The notes beneath the pieces are model-generated. The model was not told the DNA's origin. It worked only from the letters and a program-made list of their open reading frames with translations, and did no database searches. A DNA stretch of 11,586 bases, from NCBI GenBank assembly GCA_949742895.1, contig CATJRT010000454.1:1-11586 (forward strand), given 5' to 3'. The position numbers and the translations under genes are program-made. Of this stretch, positions 1 to 7,740 are shown piece after piece. The DNA is from an uncultured Eubacteriales bacterium (GTDB lineage: Bacteria; Bacillota_A; Clostridia; Oscillospirales; Oscillospiraceae). Each line of letters starts with the position of its first letter. The stretch's first letter is position 1.

Positions 1-2304
1 GAAGTGCTTGAAAGTGCCCGCGCAGCCCCGGTCCGCCATGGCCTTGGTCTGAATCTCGCCGCAGAGATAGCTCATGTTGGCGTCCTCGCTGTAGTACTCA
101 AAGCTGCGCCCTGAGTAGGGGGTGCGGTGGATGTTGCCGCCTGGGGCGTAAATCTGACGGAAACCGATCCAGTAGCTCTCCTCGGCGAAGAACTCCCCAC
201 GCTCCGCCAGCACCTCTTTGCTGAAGGAGGAGGCAGCAATCATCTCCGCGTTGAACAGCACGCCGCCCTGGTGGCCGTCCGGGCCGTCGCCGCCGGCGTA
301 GGCGGGGAGGCCGACGCTCTCAATGGCGTCCAGACCCATCTTGTCGCCGGTGATCTGGGCCAATTCGCTGGGACTGAGCTGGTCTATGAAGGAGTCCCAC
401 TTGGGGTCGTCGAAAGCCACATCCTTCATCTCAATGAAAGAGATGCCGTTGTCCTGCTTGTACTGGTAGGCGGAGATGTCCGGCGCGTCCGCAGGCTTCG
501 CATACTGGAAGTTCTCCATGAGATCCTGGATCTCCGCCGTAGCCGTCAGGGTCTCCACCGTGTCAGGGAACGTGTTCCAGTCGGCCCGGGTGAGGTAGGT
601 AACGGTGTTGGGGATAAAATAGTTGATGTCCCGGTCCTCGAAATGGTTGGACACCACCTGGCCGGTATAGGGGGACACGGCCCAGGTCGTATTGTCCAGG
701 GCATCCAGCTTCTCCCCGTGGGCCTTGGCCGGGTCGCCCTCCACGGAATCCCCGGCGGCGTCGAACATCCCGGTGATGCCGCGGGCGGCCAGCACATTGT
801 TCAATGCGTCGTGGGCGTCGTCCCCGATGGCAAAGTAGTAGTCGCCAGGGTCGAACACGTAGCAGCCTGTTTTCGAGCTGTCCGCGCCGTTGGCAGCATT
901 GCTGTCATAGGCCGCGAAGATGTAGTCGGAGAACTCCAGGCTCACCGTCTCGCTCTCCCCCGCCGCCAGCGGGGCGGTCTTGGCGAAGCCGGCCAGCTGG
1001 ATGGCGCTCTTTTCCGTCTGTCCCGGCTCCCAGGGCAGCTGGACGTAGAGCTGCACCACGTCCCGGCTCGCGCCGGAATAGCGCTCGCTCCCGTTGTTGG
1101 TCACCTTTACCTGGGCGGTGACGGTGTGGGTGGAACGGTCCCAGTCCACACTCAAAAGCTCCTGGGTAAAGCTGGCATAGCTCTTGCCCGCGCCGAAGGG
1201 GAACACCATCTCGTCGGCGTAATTCCAACTGCCATCCTTGCTGGCGTACACGCCCTTGGGGCCGTTGGCGTTGTTGACGCCCAGCACCTGGTCCTGGTAC
1301 CGCGTCTCGTAGTACTTGTAGCCCACGTAGATCCCCTCGGCGTACACCAGGTACTTGTTCTTGTACAGATCGGTGAGGTTGTCGAAGGTGAAGTCGCCCG
1401 CGTTCTGCATGGCGGCGGAGCTGAGGGAGTCGGCGGCGTAGGTGATGACGTTGCGCCCGGAGGGGTCGGCCTTGCCACCCAGCACCCGGGCCACGCCGGT
1501 CATACCGTAGTTGCCGGGGTAGCCGATCCACAGGCAGGCGTCCACGCCGTATTCCTCCAACCAGCCCAGGTCCATGGCATAGCCGGAATTGAGCACCACG
1601 ATGATCTTGCCGAATTTGCCGGAGTTTTTGATGAGGTTGAGCGTGTCGATCTCCTCCTGGTGGAGGGAGAGTTCGGGCCCCCCGGCGGGGCCCTCCTGCC
1701 AGTCGCCCTGGAGGCCATGGTTCAGGTCGCCCTCCTCGCCGCCAAAGCGGCTCATAACATAAATGGCGGCGTCATTGTAGGCGGAGGCGTAGGAGCCCTC
1801 GGTGCCCGCGTAGGCGGAGGCGGGGATCTCGCCGATGAGGCCGGTCTTGGTGCGGGTGCCGCCCGCGGCCGCGATGGCGTTGTACACCGCCTCGTTGACC
1901 TGGAAGCCCTCCTCCTTCATGGCGTCATAGAGGTTGATGCCGTCGTTGGGCGGTCCGCCGGAGCCGCCGTGATACACCGGCGTGGCGGCGGCAAACCCGA
2001 ACAGGGTGACGCTGGCGCTGGGGCTCAAAGGCAGGGCGTCGTTTTCATTGCGCAGCAGCACGCTGCCCTCCTCCTGGGTGCGGATGATGTGGTCCTTCAG
2101 GGCTGCGCGCATCTCCTCCATGGAGCCGTAATCGGACGGATAATAATTGGTGTCGTCCGTAACCTCGACCGCCGGGGGCAGGGTACCCAGGAACAGGTTC
2201 ACATCCCCCTCCCGGGTAAAGGCCAGGCTTTGGCCGAACATGGTCAGGGAGAATACCAGCACCAGAAGGGTGCACAGCCCCCGCCACAGGTATGTATTTT
2301 TCAT
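1..2304 (-). CDS. Secreted glycoside hydrolase family 3 beta-glycosidase with permuted domain order (3' end outside window)
   Basis: The frame is open for 768 codons and runs off the left edge. It starts at an ATG preceded by GGGAGG. Residues 1-29 look like a signal peptide (K near the start, hydrophobic core LLVLVFSL, likely cleavage after QSLA). The GH3 domains come in swapped order. The alpha/beta sandwich is first (about 65-290; VLLRNENDALPL at 82-93, and a GGEEGD-to-LSLHQ stretch at 188-216, where the family usually carries its acid/base region). A fibronectin-III-like domain follows (about 393-460; VVQLYVQLP, then EKSAIQLAGF). The start of the TIM-barrel comes last (from about 630; GGDGPDGHQGG at 671-681, PGGNIHRTPYSGRSFEYYSED at 721-741, KHF at 766-768). 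Known GH3 enzymes bind sugar with the Lys-His pair. The nucleophile Asp should lie beyond the window. Permuted GH3 enzymes are known from Ruminococcus and Butyrivibrio. It probably releases beta-linked sugars outside the membrane; the exact substrate cannot be read. It lies 44 bp downstream of the lipoprotein gene with no terminator between, so it is probably co-transcribed. Confidence 0.93.
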   Translation of the reverse strand, partial: MKNTYLWRGLCTLLVLVFSLTMFGQSLAFTREGDVNLFLGTLPPAVEVTDDTNYYPSDYGSMEEMRAALKDHIIRTQEEGSVLLRNENDALPLSPSASVTLFGFAAATPVYHGGSGGPPNDGINLYDAMKEEGFQVNEAVYNAIAAAGGTRTKTGLIGEIPASAYAGTEGSYASAYNDAAIYVMSRFGGEEGDLNHGLQGDWQEGPAGGPELSLHQEEIDTLNLIKNSGKFGKIIVVLNSGYAMDLGWLEEYGVDACLWIGYPGNYGMTGVARVLGGKADPSGRNVITYAADSLSSAAMQNAGDFTFDNLTDLYKNKYLVYAEGIYVGYKYYETRYQDQVLGVNNANGPKGVYASKDGSWNYADEMVFPFGAGKSYASFTQELLSVDWDRSTHTVTAQVKVTNNGSERYSGASRDVVQLYVQLPWEPGQTEKSAIQLAGFAKTAPLAAGESETVSLEFSDYIFAAYDSNAANGADSSKTGCYVFDPGDYYFAIGDDAHDALNNVLAARGITGMFDAAGDSVEGDPAKAHGEKLDALDNTTWAVSPYTGQVVSNHFEDRDINYFIPNTVTYLTRADWNTFPDTVETLTATAEIQDLMENFQYAKPADAPDISAYQYKQDNGISFIEMKDVAFDDPKWDSFIDQLSPSELAQITGDKMGLDAIESVGLPAYAGGDGPDGHQGGVLFNAEMIAASSFSKEVLAERGEFFAEESYWIGFRQIYAPGGNIHRTPYSGRSFEYYSEDANMSYLCGEIQTKAMADRGCAGTFKHF

Positions 2305-2348
2305 GCGTGATCCTCCCGATTCCGTTGTGATTTACAGCGGCGCGGGGC

Positions 2349-2981
2349 TCAGCCCATGAAATCAGCGGTGAAATCGAAGGAGCTGGTCTTGGTATTGACC
2401 TGTACGGAGGTCTCGGGGAAAGCCAGGCTCTCCAAGTACTGCTGGGCGGTCCAGGGCTGGGCGTCGGGGTTGGCCACGGGGGCGCCGGTGTTGGGGTCCA
2501 CGTCAGCCGGAACCACGGCTTTCCCCATGGCGTCGTTCCAATTGTCGGTGTCGGCCCAGTAGAGCTGGTCGAAGCTGCGCACCACCCGGGTGGGGGCGGA
2601 CAGCTTCACATCCAGCAGATCCTCGTCCAGGTCGTTGGCCTGGGAAGTATAAGTGCCGTAGAACTTGGTGATGGAATTCTCCCGCTCGTTGCCCTTGGCG
2701 TCGTTGGTGCTCTCAGCCAGCTCCAGGGCGGAGAAGGTGGAGGCGGACACCACCAGGCAGTAGGTGTTGTCGTCCATCAAGGTAATCTCCTGCTGGGTGA
2801 AGGTGGTCAGGTAGTAGTTATACTGAGGACGCATATTGGCGTAGCTCAGGCTGGCTGGGCTGAGGTATACGCCGGTGACCTTACCGGCAGAAGCCTTTCC
2901 GCCGCCACCGCCGCAGGCGGCCAGGGTCAAGGCCATCGCCGCGGCCAGAACCAACGCTGCAAGCTTGCTGTACTTTTTCAT
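2349..2981 (-). CDS. Small lipoprotein of unknown function, first gene of the GH3 operon
   Basis: The protein is 210 residues. The ATG at 2981 is chosen because AGAAGGAGG sits about 8 bases upstream and the encoded MKKYSKLAALVLAAAMALTL is a clean lipoprotein signal peptide; an upstream in-frame ATG at 3026 would add 15 charged residues ahead of it. The lipobox is LAAC with acylated Cys23, followed by a Gly-rich tether, so the product should be anchored to the outer face of the membrane. The mature part is polar and rich in Thr, Asp and Ser (for example YNYYLTTFTQQEITLMDDNTY at 55-75, an apparent beta-rich start). I see no catalytic motif and do not recognise the family. It precedes the GH3 gene by 44 bp, and the promoter and direct repeats upstream suggest control by the divergent two-component system. 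Possible roles are a glycan-binding or accessory protein for the GH3 enzyme, or a sensor input; both are guesses. Confidence 0.9.
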   Translation of the reverse strand: MKKYSKLAALVLAAAMALTLAACGGGGGKASAGKVTGVYLSPASLSYANMRPQYNYYLTTFTQQEITLMDDNTYCLVVSASTFSALELAESTNDAKGNERENSITKFYGTYTSQANDLDEDLLDVKLSAPTRVVRSFDQLYWADTDNWNDAMGKAVVPADVDPNTGAPVANPDAQPWTAQQYLESLAFPETSVQVNTKTSSFDFTADFMG

Positions 2982-3003
2982 TGTAATTTCCTCCTTCTGT
3001 TTC

Positions 3004-3016
3004 CGGGGTTTCCCCG
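3004..3016 (-). other. Short GC hairpin in the lipoprotein 5' leader
   Basis: On the minus strand CGGGG-AAA-CCCCG forms a 5-bp all-GC stem with a 3-base loop, between the proposed -10 element and the ribosome binding site of the lipoprotein gene. It has no T tract, so it is not a terminator. It may stabilise the mRNA 5' end; function is unproven. Confidence 0.3.
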
Positions 3017-3025
3017 TGTGTCTCA

Positions 3026-3054
3026 AATTTAGTTGTTATCACCAGTTTTATCAA
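3026..3054 (-). promoter_or_regulatory. Proposed promoter of the lipoprotein-GH3 operon
   Basis: On the minus strand a -35-like TTGATA (3049-3054) is followed after 17 bases by a -10-like TAAATT (3026-3031, 4 of 6 matches to TATAAT). The -35 begins 5 bp after the proximal 13-bp direct repeat (3060-3072), the position expected for a LytTR activator contacting RNA polymerase. The weak -10 fits dependence on an activator. Predicted transcription start is near 3019, about 40 bases before the ATG. Confidence 0.6.
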
Positions 3055-3059
3055 TGCGG

Positions 3060-3093
3060 GCCGCATAACCTTTGGCTCTGGCCGCATAACCTT
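3060..3093 (-). promoter_or_regulatory. LytTR-type operator R1: two perfect 13-bp direct repeats, 21-bp period
   Basis: GCCGCATAACCTT occurs at 3060-3072 and identically at 3081-3093 (minus strand AAGGTTATGCGGC twice), with 8 bases between and 21 bp start to start. LytTR regulators are known to bind pairs of roughly 9-bp direct repeats separated by 12-13 bp, which is the same 21-22 bp period, and the GTT core is present. The site lies in the divergent gap between the lipoprotein gene and the LytTR regulator gene. Orientation and the 5-bp offset to the -35 match the lipoprotein promoter; influence on the regulator's own promoter (its -35 is 21 bp away) is also possible. Related pairs occur at 7774-7807 and 9039-9072. 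Confidence 0.75.
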
Positions 3094-3114
3094 ACAAATC
3101 AAAGCTGCCTTGTC

Positions 3115-3143
3115 TTGACTTTTCTTATCTAAATTGCTATATT
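3115..3143 (+). promoter_or_regulatory. Sigma-A-type promoter of the two-component operon
   Basis: TTGACT (3115-3120) and TATATT (3138-3143) are separated by exactly 17 bases; each matches the consensus at 5 of 6 positions. Predicted start is near 3150, followed by the AAGGGAGG ribosome binding site at 3164-3171 and the ATG at 3181. Unlike the three minus-strand promoters next to the direct repeats, this one looks strong enough to work without an activator. Confidence 0.75.
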
Positions 3144-3180
3144 GTTTAGGTGGATTTAGGGAGAAGGGAGGCGGGCTGGT

Positions 3181-3891
3181 ATGATCCAGATTGCCATTGT
3201 GGAGGACAACAAGGAACAGGCTGCCACGCTGGAATCGTACATCAGGACTTACGCGGCAGAGTACAAGATCACCGTTTCTGTCTCCGTGTTTTATGACGCC
3301 GTCACCTTTTTAGACAAGTACACCCCGTTCCATATCGTATATATGGACATCATGATGCCGATGCTCAACGGCATGGACGCCGCCAAAGCCCTGCGGGAAA
3401 AGGATCAGAAGGTGGTGCTCATTTTCGTCACCACCATGCGCCAGTACGCCATCCAGGGTTATGAGGTGTCTGCTGCGGACTTCGTGGTCAAGCCGGTGTC
3501 CTACCCGGAATTTGCGCTGAAATTCACAAAGGTGCTGAGCCGGTTGGATCAGAATTCCATCCCCACCGTATTCATCCGCACAGAGTCCAGCTTTGTGCGC
3601 CTGCTCCCCAGGGACATCCGCTATGTGGAGGTCAGGGGCCATCACTGCGTCTACCATACCGAAAGCGGGGAGTACCGCCAGTACCAGACCATGAAAGCCG
3701 CGGAGGCCGCGCTAAGCAAACACGGCTTTGTTCGCTGCAATAACTTCCTTCTGGTCAACCTGGCCCATGTGGACCGGATTGAGGGAATGGACGTCCATAT
3801 TGGAAGCGAGGTCCTCCAAATCAGCCATCCCCGGCGCAAGGCGTTTTCCGAGGCATTTGCCCAATTTATGGAGGCACGCCGCTATGATTGA
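3181..3891 (+). CDS. LytTR-family response regulator (AgrA/ComE-like)
   Basis: A 236-residue cytoplasmic transcription factor, the usual length for a receiver plus LytTR regulator. The receiver spans about 1-122: acidic pocket E8-D9, phosphoacceptor D56 in YMDIMMP, switch residue T84 and conserved K104 in VVKPVSY. The LytTR DNA-binding domain spans about 130-232 (typical IRYVEVRGHHCVYHTESGEY, FVRCNNFLLVNLAHVDRIEG and a basic SHPRRKAF end). This domain binds DNA through a beta-fold and prefers paired direct repeats about two helical turns apart, which are present three times in the window. The ATG is supported by AAGGGAGG 9 bases upstream. The gene overlaps the kinase gene by 8 bp, so the two are translationally coupled partners. 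Inferred role: phosphorylation-dependent activation of the lipoprotein-GH3, GH78 and DUF6273 genes. The family call is secure; the targets are inferred. Confidence 0.95.
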   Translation: MIQIAIVEDNKEQAATLESYIRTYAAEYKITVSVSVFYDAVTFLDKYTPFHIVYMDIMMPMLNGMDAAKALREKDQKVVLIFVTTMRQYAIQGYEVSAADFVVKPVSYPEFALKFTKVLSRLDQNSIPTVFIRTESSFVRLLPRDIRYVEVRGHHCVYHTESGEYRQYQTMKAAEAALSKHGFVRCNNFLLVNLAHVDRIEGMDVHIGSEVLQISHPRRKAFSEAFAQFMEARRYD

Positions 3892-5242
3892 CGCCATCAT
3901 GTCCCTGATGGGACGGTATGCGCTCCAGGGCACCAACCTAATACTCACCTACTATCTGTGCTACATCAGTGTCGCTTTCTTTGCCCGCAGGTTCCCCCAC
4001 CGGGAATTCTTTCCCGTCCGGGTGGCCGTCACTCTGCTGGAAGGGGTGGCGGTGTGCTTCCTGCTGGCCATCTGGTACACCGAGACGGCCTCCCTCCTGG
4101 TCCGGGTGCTGTGCTACAGCGCCATTACCGTACTGAACTTTACCGCGCTGATGTTCTGCTGGCGGGGCGACATCCAAGAGATGCTGCTGGCCTTTTGCTC
4201 CGGCACAGCGGCCTACCAGTTCACCAACAAGCTCTACCCCTTGATCCAGAATTTTTTTGGAATCAATGACCGGGAGACGCTTAGCCTGTTTCGCAGTGCC
4301 GTCCCCACAAACTGGGACTGGGTGGGATATCTTCTCTTTCATCTGGCCGCGTACATCCTGCTGTCCCTGGTTTTCACCCCCAAAAACAAGCTGGTCCACA
4401 ACCGCCGCACCACCCGCAACGTCATCGTGCTGTCCATCGTCACCATCACGCTGGTGAACATCCTGATCTGCATCTCCCGGGTGTATGAGGGGGAAAGCGC
4501 CGCGCTCAACGTGGTGACCAAGGTGCTGTATGTGGGCTTCAGCCTGACCATCCTCACCATCTGCGCGGGCATCTTCTCCCAGAGCGAGCAGGAGCAGCAG
4601 ATCGGCATCCTCCGCCAGCTTTGGCGGCAGGACCGGGCACAGTTCGAGTCCGTTAAGTCCAACATGGACGTCATCAACATGAAATGCCACGACCTGAAGC
4701 ACATTTTGGATCAGATCGAAGGACGCCTCACCGAGGAGGAGGCGGTTTCCCTGCGGGAGGCCATCCAGTTTTACGACGCCAATATTAAAACCGGCAACGA
4801 GGTTTTGGACGTGGTGCTGTGCGAAAAGGCCATGACCTGTCAGCGCAACGGCATCTCCTTTTCCTGCATGGCCGACGGCAGCAGATTGGGCTTCCTCACC
4901 CCGGTGCAGACCTACACTCTGTTCGGAAACATCATTGACAACGCCGTGGAGGCGGTGTCGCCGCTGCCCGAAGGGCAGCGGGTGATTTCCTTGACCTGTC
5001 GGGAGGACGGGGACGGCCTGGTCATTGAAGAATCCAACTATTTCGCCGGCACGCTGTCGATGGAAGGGGGGCTGCCCGTCACAGATAAGACAGACCAATC
5101 CCGCCACGGATTTGGCACCAAAAGCATCCAGTATATTGCCGGGCAGTATGGCGGCGTGATGGACATCAAGTGCATAGACAATATGTTTTTCCTCACCATT
5201 CAGTTTCCGCTTGAGCAGAAGAAGCCGAATTTGGCGGGATAG
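3884..5242 (+). CDS. Membrane GHKL-type sensor histidine kinase (AgrC-like architecture)
   Basis: The ATG at 3884 gives 452 residues, overlaps the regulator gene by 8 bp and has GGAGG 9 bases upstream (3870-3874); the in-frame ATG at 3728 would lie deep inside the regulator gene and is rejected. The N-terminal half has about six membrane segments (roughly 16-34, 44-65, 68-91, 145-165, 178-199, 209-231) with no large extracellular domain, as in peptide-sensing kinases. A polar linker, probably coiled coil (232-262), leads to the phosphoacceptor motif CHDLKH with H269. The ATP-binding domain has an N box (NIIDN, 349-353) and a G box (HGFGTKS, 408-414). This non-classical H-box and GHKL domain pair with LytTR regulators. 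It should phosphorylate D56 of the adjacent regulator. The ligand is unknown: no AgrB or AgrD gene is nearby. The gene ends in TAG just before a terminator. Confidence 0.93.
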   Translation: MIDAIMSLMGRYALQGTNLILTYYLCYISVAFFARRFPHREFFPVRVAVTLLEGVAVCFLLAIWYTETASLLVRVLCYSAITVLNFTALMFCWRGDIQEMLLAFCSGTAAYQFTNKLYPLIQNFFGINDRETLSLFRSAVPTNWDWVGYLLFHLAAYILLSLVFTPKNKLVHNRRTTRNVIVLSIVTITLVNILICISRVYEGESAALNVVTKVLYVGFSLTILTICAGIFSQSEQEQQIGILRQLWRQDRAQFESVKSNMDVINMKCHDLKHILDQIEGRLTEEEAVSLREAIQFYDANIKTGNEVLDVVLCEKAMTCQRNGISFSCMADGSRLGFLTPVQTYTLFGNIIDNAVEAVSPLPEGQRVISLTCREDGDGLVIEESNYFAGTLSMEGGLPVTDKTDQSRHGFGTKSIQYIAGQYGGVMDIKCIDNMFFLTIQFPLEQKKPNLAG

Positions 5243-5249
5243 CAAAATA

Positions 5250-5288
5250 AACGGCCGGGGCGCCTTGAGGGCTGCCCTGGCCGTTTTT
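5250..5288. terminator. Bidirectional Rho-independent terminator between convergent genes
   Basis: AACGGCCGGGGC (5250-5261) pairs with GCCCTGGCCGTT (5274-5285): a 12-bp stem with one G-T wobble and a 12-base loop. On the plus strand it runs into TTTTT (5284-5288), ending the kinase transcript; on the minus strand the AAAATAA at 5244-5250 supplies a T-rich tail for the GH78 transcript. It starts 8 bases after the kinase stop and ends 4 bases from the GH78 stop. Confidence 0.85.
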
Positions 5289-5291
5289 CTC

Positions 5292-7694
5292 TTATTGGGC
5301 CGTAATCACATAAGTCCCTGCCTGGGCGACCGTCACCCGGTTCCCGTCCAATTCATACGCCCCGCCGGACACCGCGATCTCTGTGCCCATGGCTTCCGGC
5401 ACCACAATGGTTCCCCGGGCGTCAATGGCGGTCACCGTGAGCACGCCGTCCTCCAGCTTCACCTCGATTTCCCCTTTTGGGGTCCAGACGGTACAGTCAA
5501 AGCTGTCCAGGGCAGTGCTGGGCACAATCTCGTACTCCTCGAACCCGGCCTTTGTGGGGCGGATGCCGGCTGCATACTTGGACAAGATATACAGCGGCGC
5601 GGCAGTCCAGCCGTGGTTGATGGTGCCGTCCTCGGGCCAGTACTGCTCCCAGAGTGTGTCATATTCGTCGGTCAGCATCAGGGCATATCGGTCCAGCATT
5701 CGGTCGATGGCCACGTCGGTGCGGCCCATGACGCAGGCGGCCTCCAGAATATACTTTTCGGTGAAGGGGCTGGCCTGCTTTACCGTGGCAATGACATGGG
5801 CGATAAGTTCATAGTCCTCCTCTCCGGCCAGGCCGCTGAGGGCCAGCAGGGCGTTGGCCCGCTCGTCCACATAGCCGCACTCGGGGGTCTTGAAACCCTC
5901 GGGGGTGTAGAAACGATCCCGGAAGGCTCCTTTCATCTCCGCCATGCGGCCGGTAAGGCACTCCTTTCCCGGATTATGGTCCAGTTCATCGCCCAGCTTG
6001 TCGGTGAGGTTCAGCGCATAATAGTAATAGCCCGTCTGAAGGAGCTCTTTGTCGACGTTCTTCCCCCAGTCGTCCCACTGCCAGGAGCCTTCCCGGTACA
6101 CAGGCAGGCCGTCTTTCATCTCAAACAGTTTCAGGTACTCCAGCATGGCGTCATAGTAGGCGGTCATGGTGGCACGATCCCCGGAATGCAGCCAGTAGTG
6201 GTAGGCGCTGGTCAAAAAAGCCAGGGACTGGTTGGGGATCTCCTGGGGTTTGACGCTGGGGGCGCGGGAGGGAATGGCGTTCCCCGTCCGGGTCCACCCC
6301 AGGCAGGAGAGGATCGCTTTGCGGGTCATGTCCAGCCCGCCCTGGCCGAAGCCGTAGAGGGCGGCGTCGATCTCGTTGGACGCGTCCCCCATATAGGGCC
6401 CCCGCTCCCGCTCGGGGCAGTCCATAAAGGTGTCCCGGGTACAGACCAGCACGGTGTTCTGGCTCTCCTGCCACAGCTGGTCCAGCCGGGGGTCTGCGCT
6501 GGTAAAGGAGCCGGTGCGCTCCATGGCGGCCTCACTGATCCGGTAACCAAGGCGGGTGAAGGTGATCCCGGCCTCAGCCTCAATGATGAGCTTCGTGCCT
6601 GAGCGCCAGGGCCAGTTCTCGTAACTTTGAGCTCCCTCCTTGGTGACATAGGTATCCTTGAAGGAGAGAAGCCCATCCTGGAACTGATAGGTATCCGTGT
6701 AGACTGTGATACGCTTTCCGGCCGTAGCCTCCAACTCGAAGAAAAAGGTGAACTGGCAGTTGGAGGGAAAAGGCAGTACCAGCGTGGTGTCCTGCTCCAG
6801 CGCCCTGCCGGTATAGTCCCCCGCGTTGGAGAAGTCCGCAACGCCTCCGAAATTCATCGGAGCGGTGCCGCCGTCGTACAGCCCGCCAAAGGGCAGGTCA
6901 CCAGCCTTGGCCACCGGGGCAGCACTCTCCCAGCCGCTGTCGTCATAGTCCGGCGCCATGAAATCGCCCAGGTCCTCCCGGGCGTCGAAATAGACGTTGC
7001 GTTCGGCCAGCATGGAGGACTGCTTGTAGCCAGGATAGTCCGCCCCGGCGGTGACCCGGTTCCGGTAGCCGGTGTGCCGCGCCGCCTTCCAGGAGCTGTC
7101 CGAGCAGACGGACACGCCGCCCGCCTCCATCTGGAAGATGAGCCCCGCCTGGGTATTCTCGTCCCCCTCCTCGTTGACGAGCACCGGGACGATGGAGCCG
7201 TCCCCCGAGCGCCCGTTGAAGGCCACCAGCAGGGCGATGATGTTTTCTCCCTGCTTCAGGTTGGTGAGCTCCACCGTATCATAGTAGCTGTCATAGGGGG
7301 TGGGGCCCCTCTTCAAGCTGCCGTCCAGCACCGTCAGCTCGCCGTTGACCCACAGCACATACTTATCTACGGCGGAGATATATGCGGTGGCGGATGGGAC
7401 AGCCTGGTCCAGGGTGAAGGTCTTGCGGAAGGCCACATAGCTGTCCTCCGAACAACCCTCGGTCCAGATCCAGTGGGCGGTCCAGTCGGCCTTTTTGTAC
7501 GCGTCGATGGCGTCCAGGTACGCAAGGTCGGACCGGTCGGGCGTCCCGTTGTCCGGGACAGTGACTTCCGCCGGGGCCGGGCTCTCCGGGGCGGGGGTGT
7601 CCGCGCTCTCCTGGTTGCAGCCGGTCAGCAGCGACAAGCCCAGAACTGCGCACAGCGTCAGCGCCACGCCGCGCTTTAAAAGGGTTCTTTTCAT
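5292..7694 (-). CDS. Surface lipoprotein of the GH78 alpha-L-rhamnosidase family
   Basis: An 800-residue protein starting at an ATG with GGAGGAGAG upstream. The lipoprotein signal ends in LLTGC (Cys26), followed by a Pro/Ala/Glu-rich tether (27-55), so the enzyme should sit on the outer membrane face. Domain order follows GH78: an N-terminal beta-sandwich (about 68-200; WTAHWIW, VAFRKTF, KYVLWVNGEL), a second sandwich (about 300-390), an (alpha/alpha)6 catalytic barrel (about 395-710) and a C-terminal beta-sandwich (about 712-800). The catalytic motif is DCPERERGPYMGDA. D425, E430 and D437 have the spacing of the three acidic residues known in Bacillus RhaB (DCPQRERLGWTGD). LWEQYW (E683) and NHGW resemble the second acidic motif, but that match is less certain. 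The motif differs in GPYM where LGWT is usual, so family membership is solid but L-rhamnose specificity is only likely. The gene is monocistronic: own promoter and operator R2 upstream, terminator downstream. Confidence 0.9.
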   Translation of the reverse strand: MKRTLLKRGVALTLCAVLGLSLLTGCNQESADTPAPESPAPAEVTVPDNGTPDRSDLAYLDAIDAYKKADWTAHWIWTEGCSEDSYVAFRKTFTLDQAVPSATAYISAVDKYVLWVNGELTVLDGSLKRGPTPYDSYYDTVELTNLKQGENIIALLVAFNGRSGDGSIVPVLVNEEGDENTQAGLIFQMEAGGVSVCSDSSWKAARHTGYRNRVTAGADYPGYKQSSMLAERNVYFDAREDLGDFMAPDYDDSGWESAAPVAKAGDLPFGGLYDGGTAPMNFGGVADFSNAGDYTGRALEQDTTLVLPFPSNCQFTFFFELEATAGKRITVYTDTYQFQDGLLSFKDTYVTKEGAQSYENWPWRSGTKLIIEAEAGITFTRLGYRISEAAMERTGSFTSADPRLDQLWQESQNTVLVCTRDTFMDCPERERGPYMGDASNEIDAALYGFGQGGLDMTRKAILSCLGWTRTGNAIPSRAPSVKPQEIPNQSLAFLTSAYHYWLHSGDRATMTAYYDAMLEYLKLFEMKDGLPVYREGSWQWDDWGKNVDKELLQTGYYYYALNLTDKLGDELDHNPGKECLTGRMAEMKGAFRDRFYTPEGFKTPECGYVDERANALLALSGLAGEEDYELIAHVIATVKQASPFTEKYILEAACVMGRTDVAIDRMLDRYALMLTDEYDTLWEQYWPEDGTINHGWTAAPLYILSKYAAGIRPTKAGFEEYEIVPSTALDSFDCTVWTPKGEIEVKLEDGVLTVTAIDARGTIVVPEAMGTEIAVSGGAYELDGNRVTVAQAGTYVITAQ

Positions 7695-7740
7695 TTCCGT
7701 CTCTCCTCCGCAGTCAATTTGATAGGGGTTCCCATTGCAA

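Noticed and set aside
127..2310. 727-codon open frame on the plus strand, antisense to the GH3 gene
   Set aside because: The minus-strand frame has signal peptide, ribosome binding site and GH3 motifs; the plus-strand frame is Val/Gly/His-rich with no domain, a by-product of high-GC codon use.
3459..3467. Single GGGTTATGA-like match to the operator half-site inside the regulator gene
   Set aside because: No second half-site 21 bp away and it is within coding sequence.
3728..3883. Upstream ATG extending the kinase by 52 residues
   Set aside because: It lies inside the LytTR domain of the regulator gene in another frame and encodes Trp/Arg-rich non-membrane sequence; the ATG at 3884 has GGAGG at proper spacing.
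3938..5245. 435-codon minus-strand frame opposite the kinase gene
   Set aside because: It overlaps a clear histidine kinase, has no ribosome binding site or recognisable motif, and has the His/Gln/Val-rich make-up of an antisense shadow.
5211..7679. Long plus-strand frames opposite the GH78 gene (5211-6602 and 6627-7679)
   Set aside because: The GH78 catalytic motifs and lipoprotein signal are on the minus strand; these frames show no protein-like motif.
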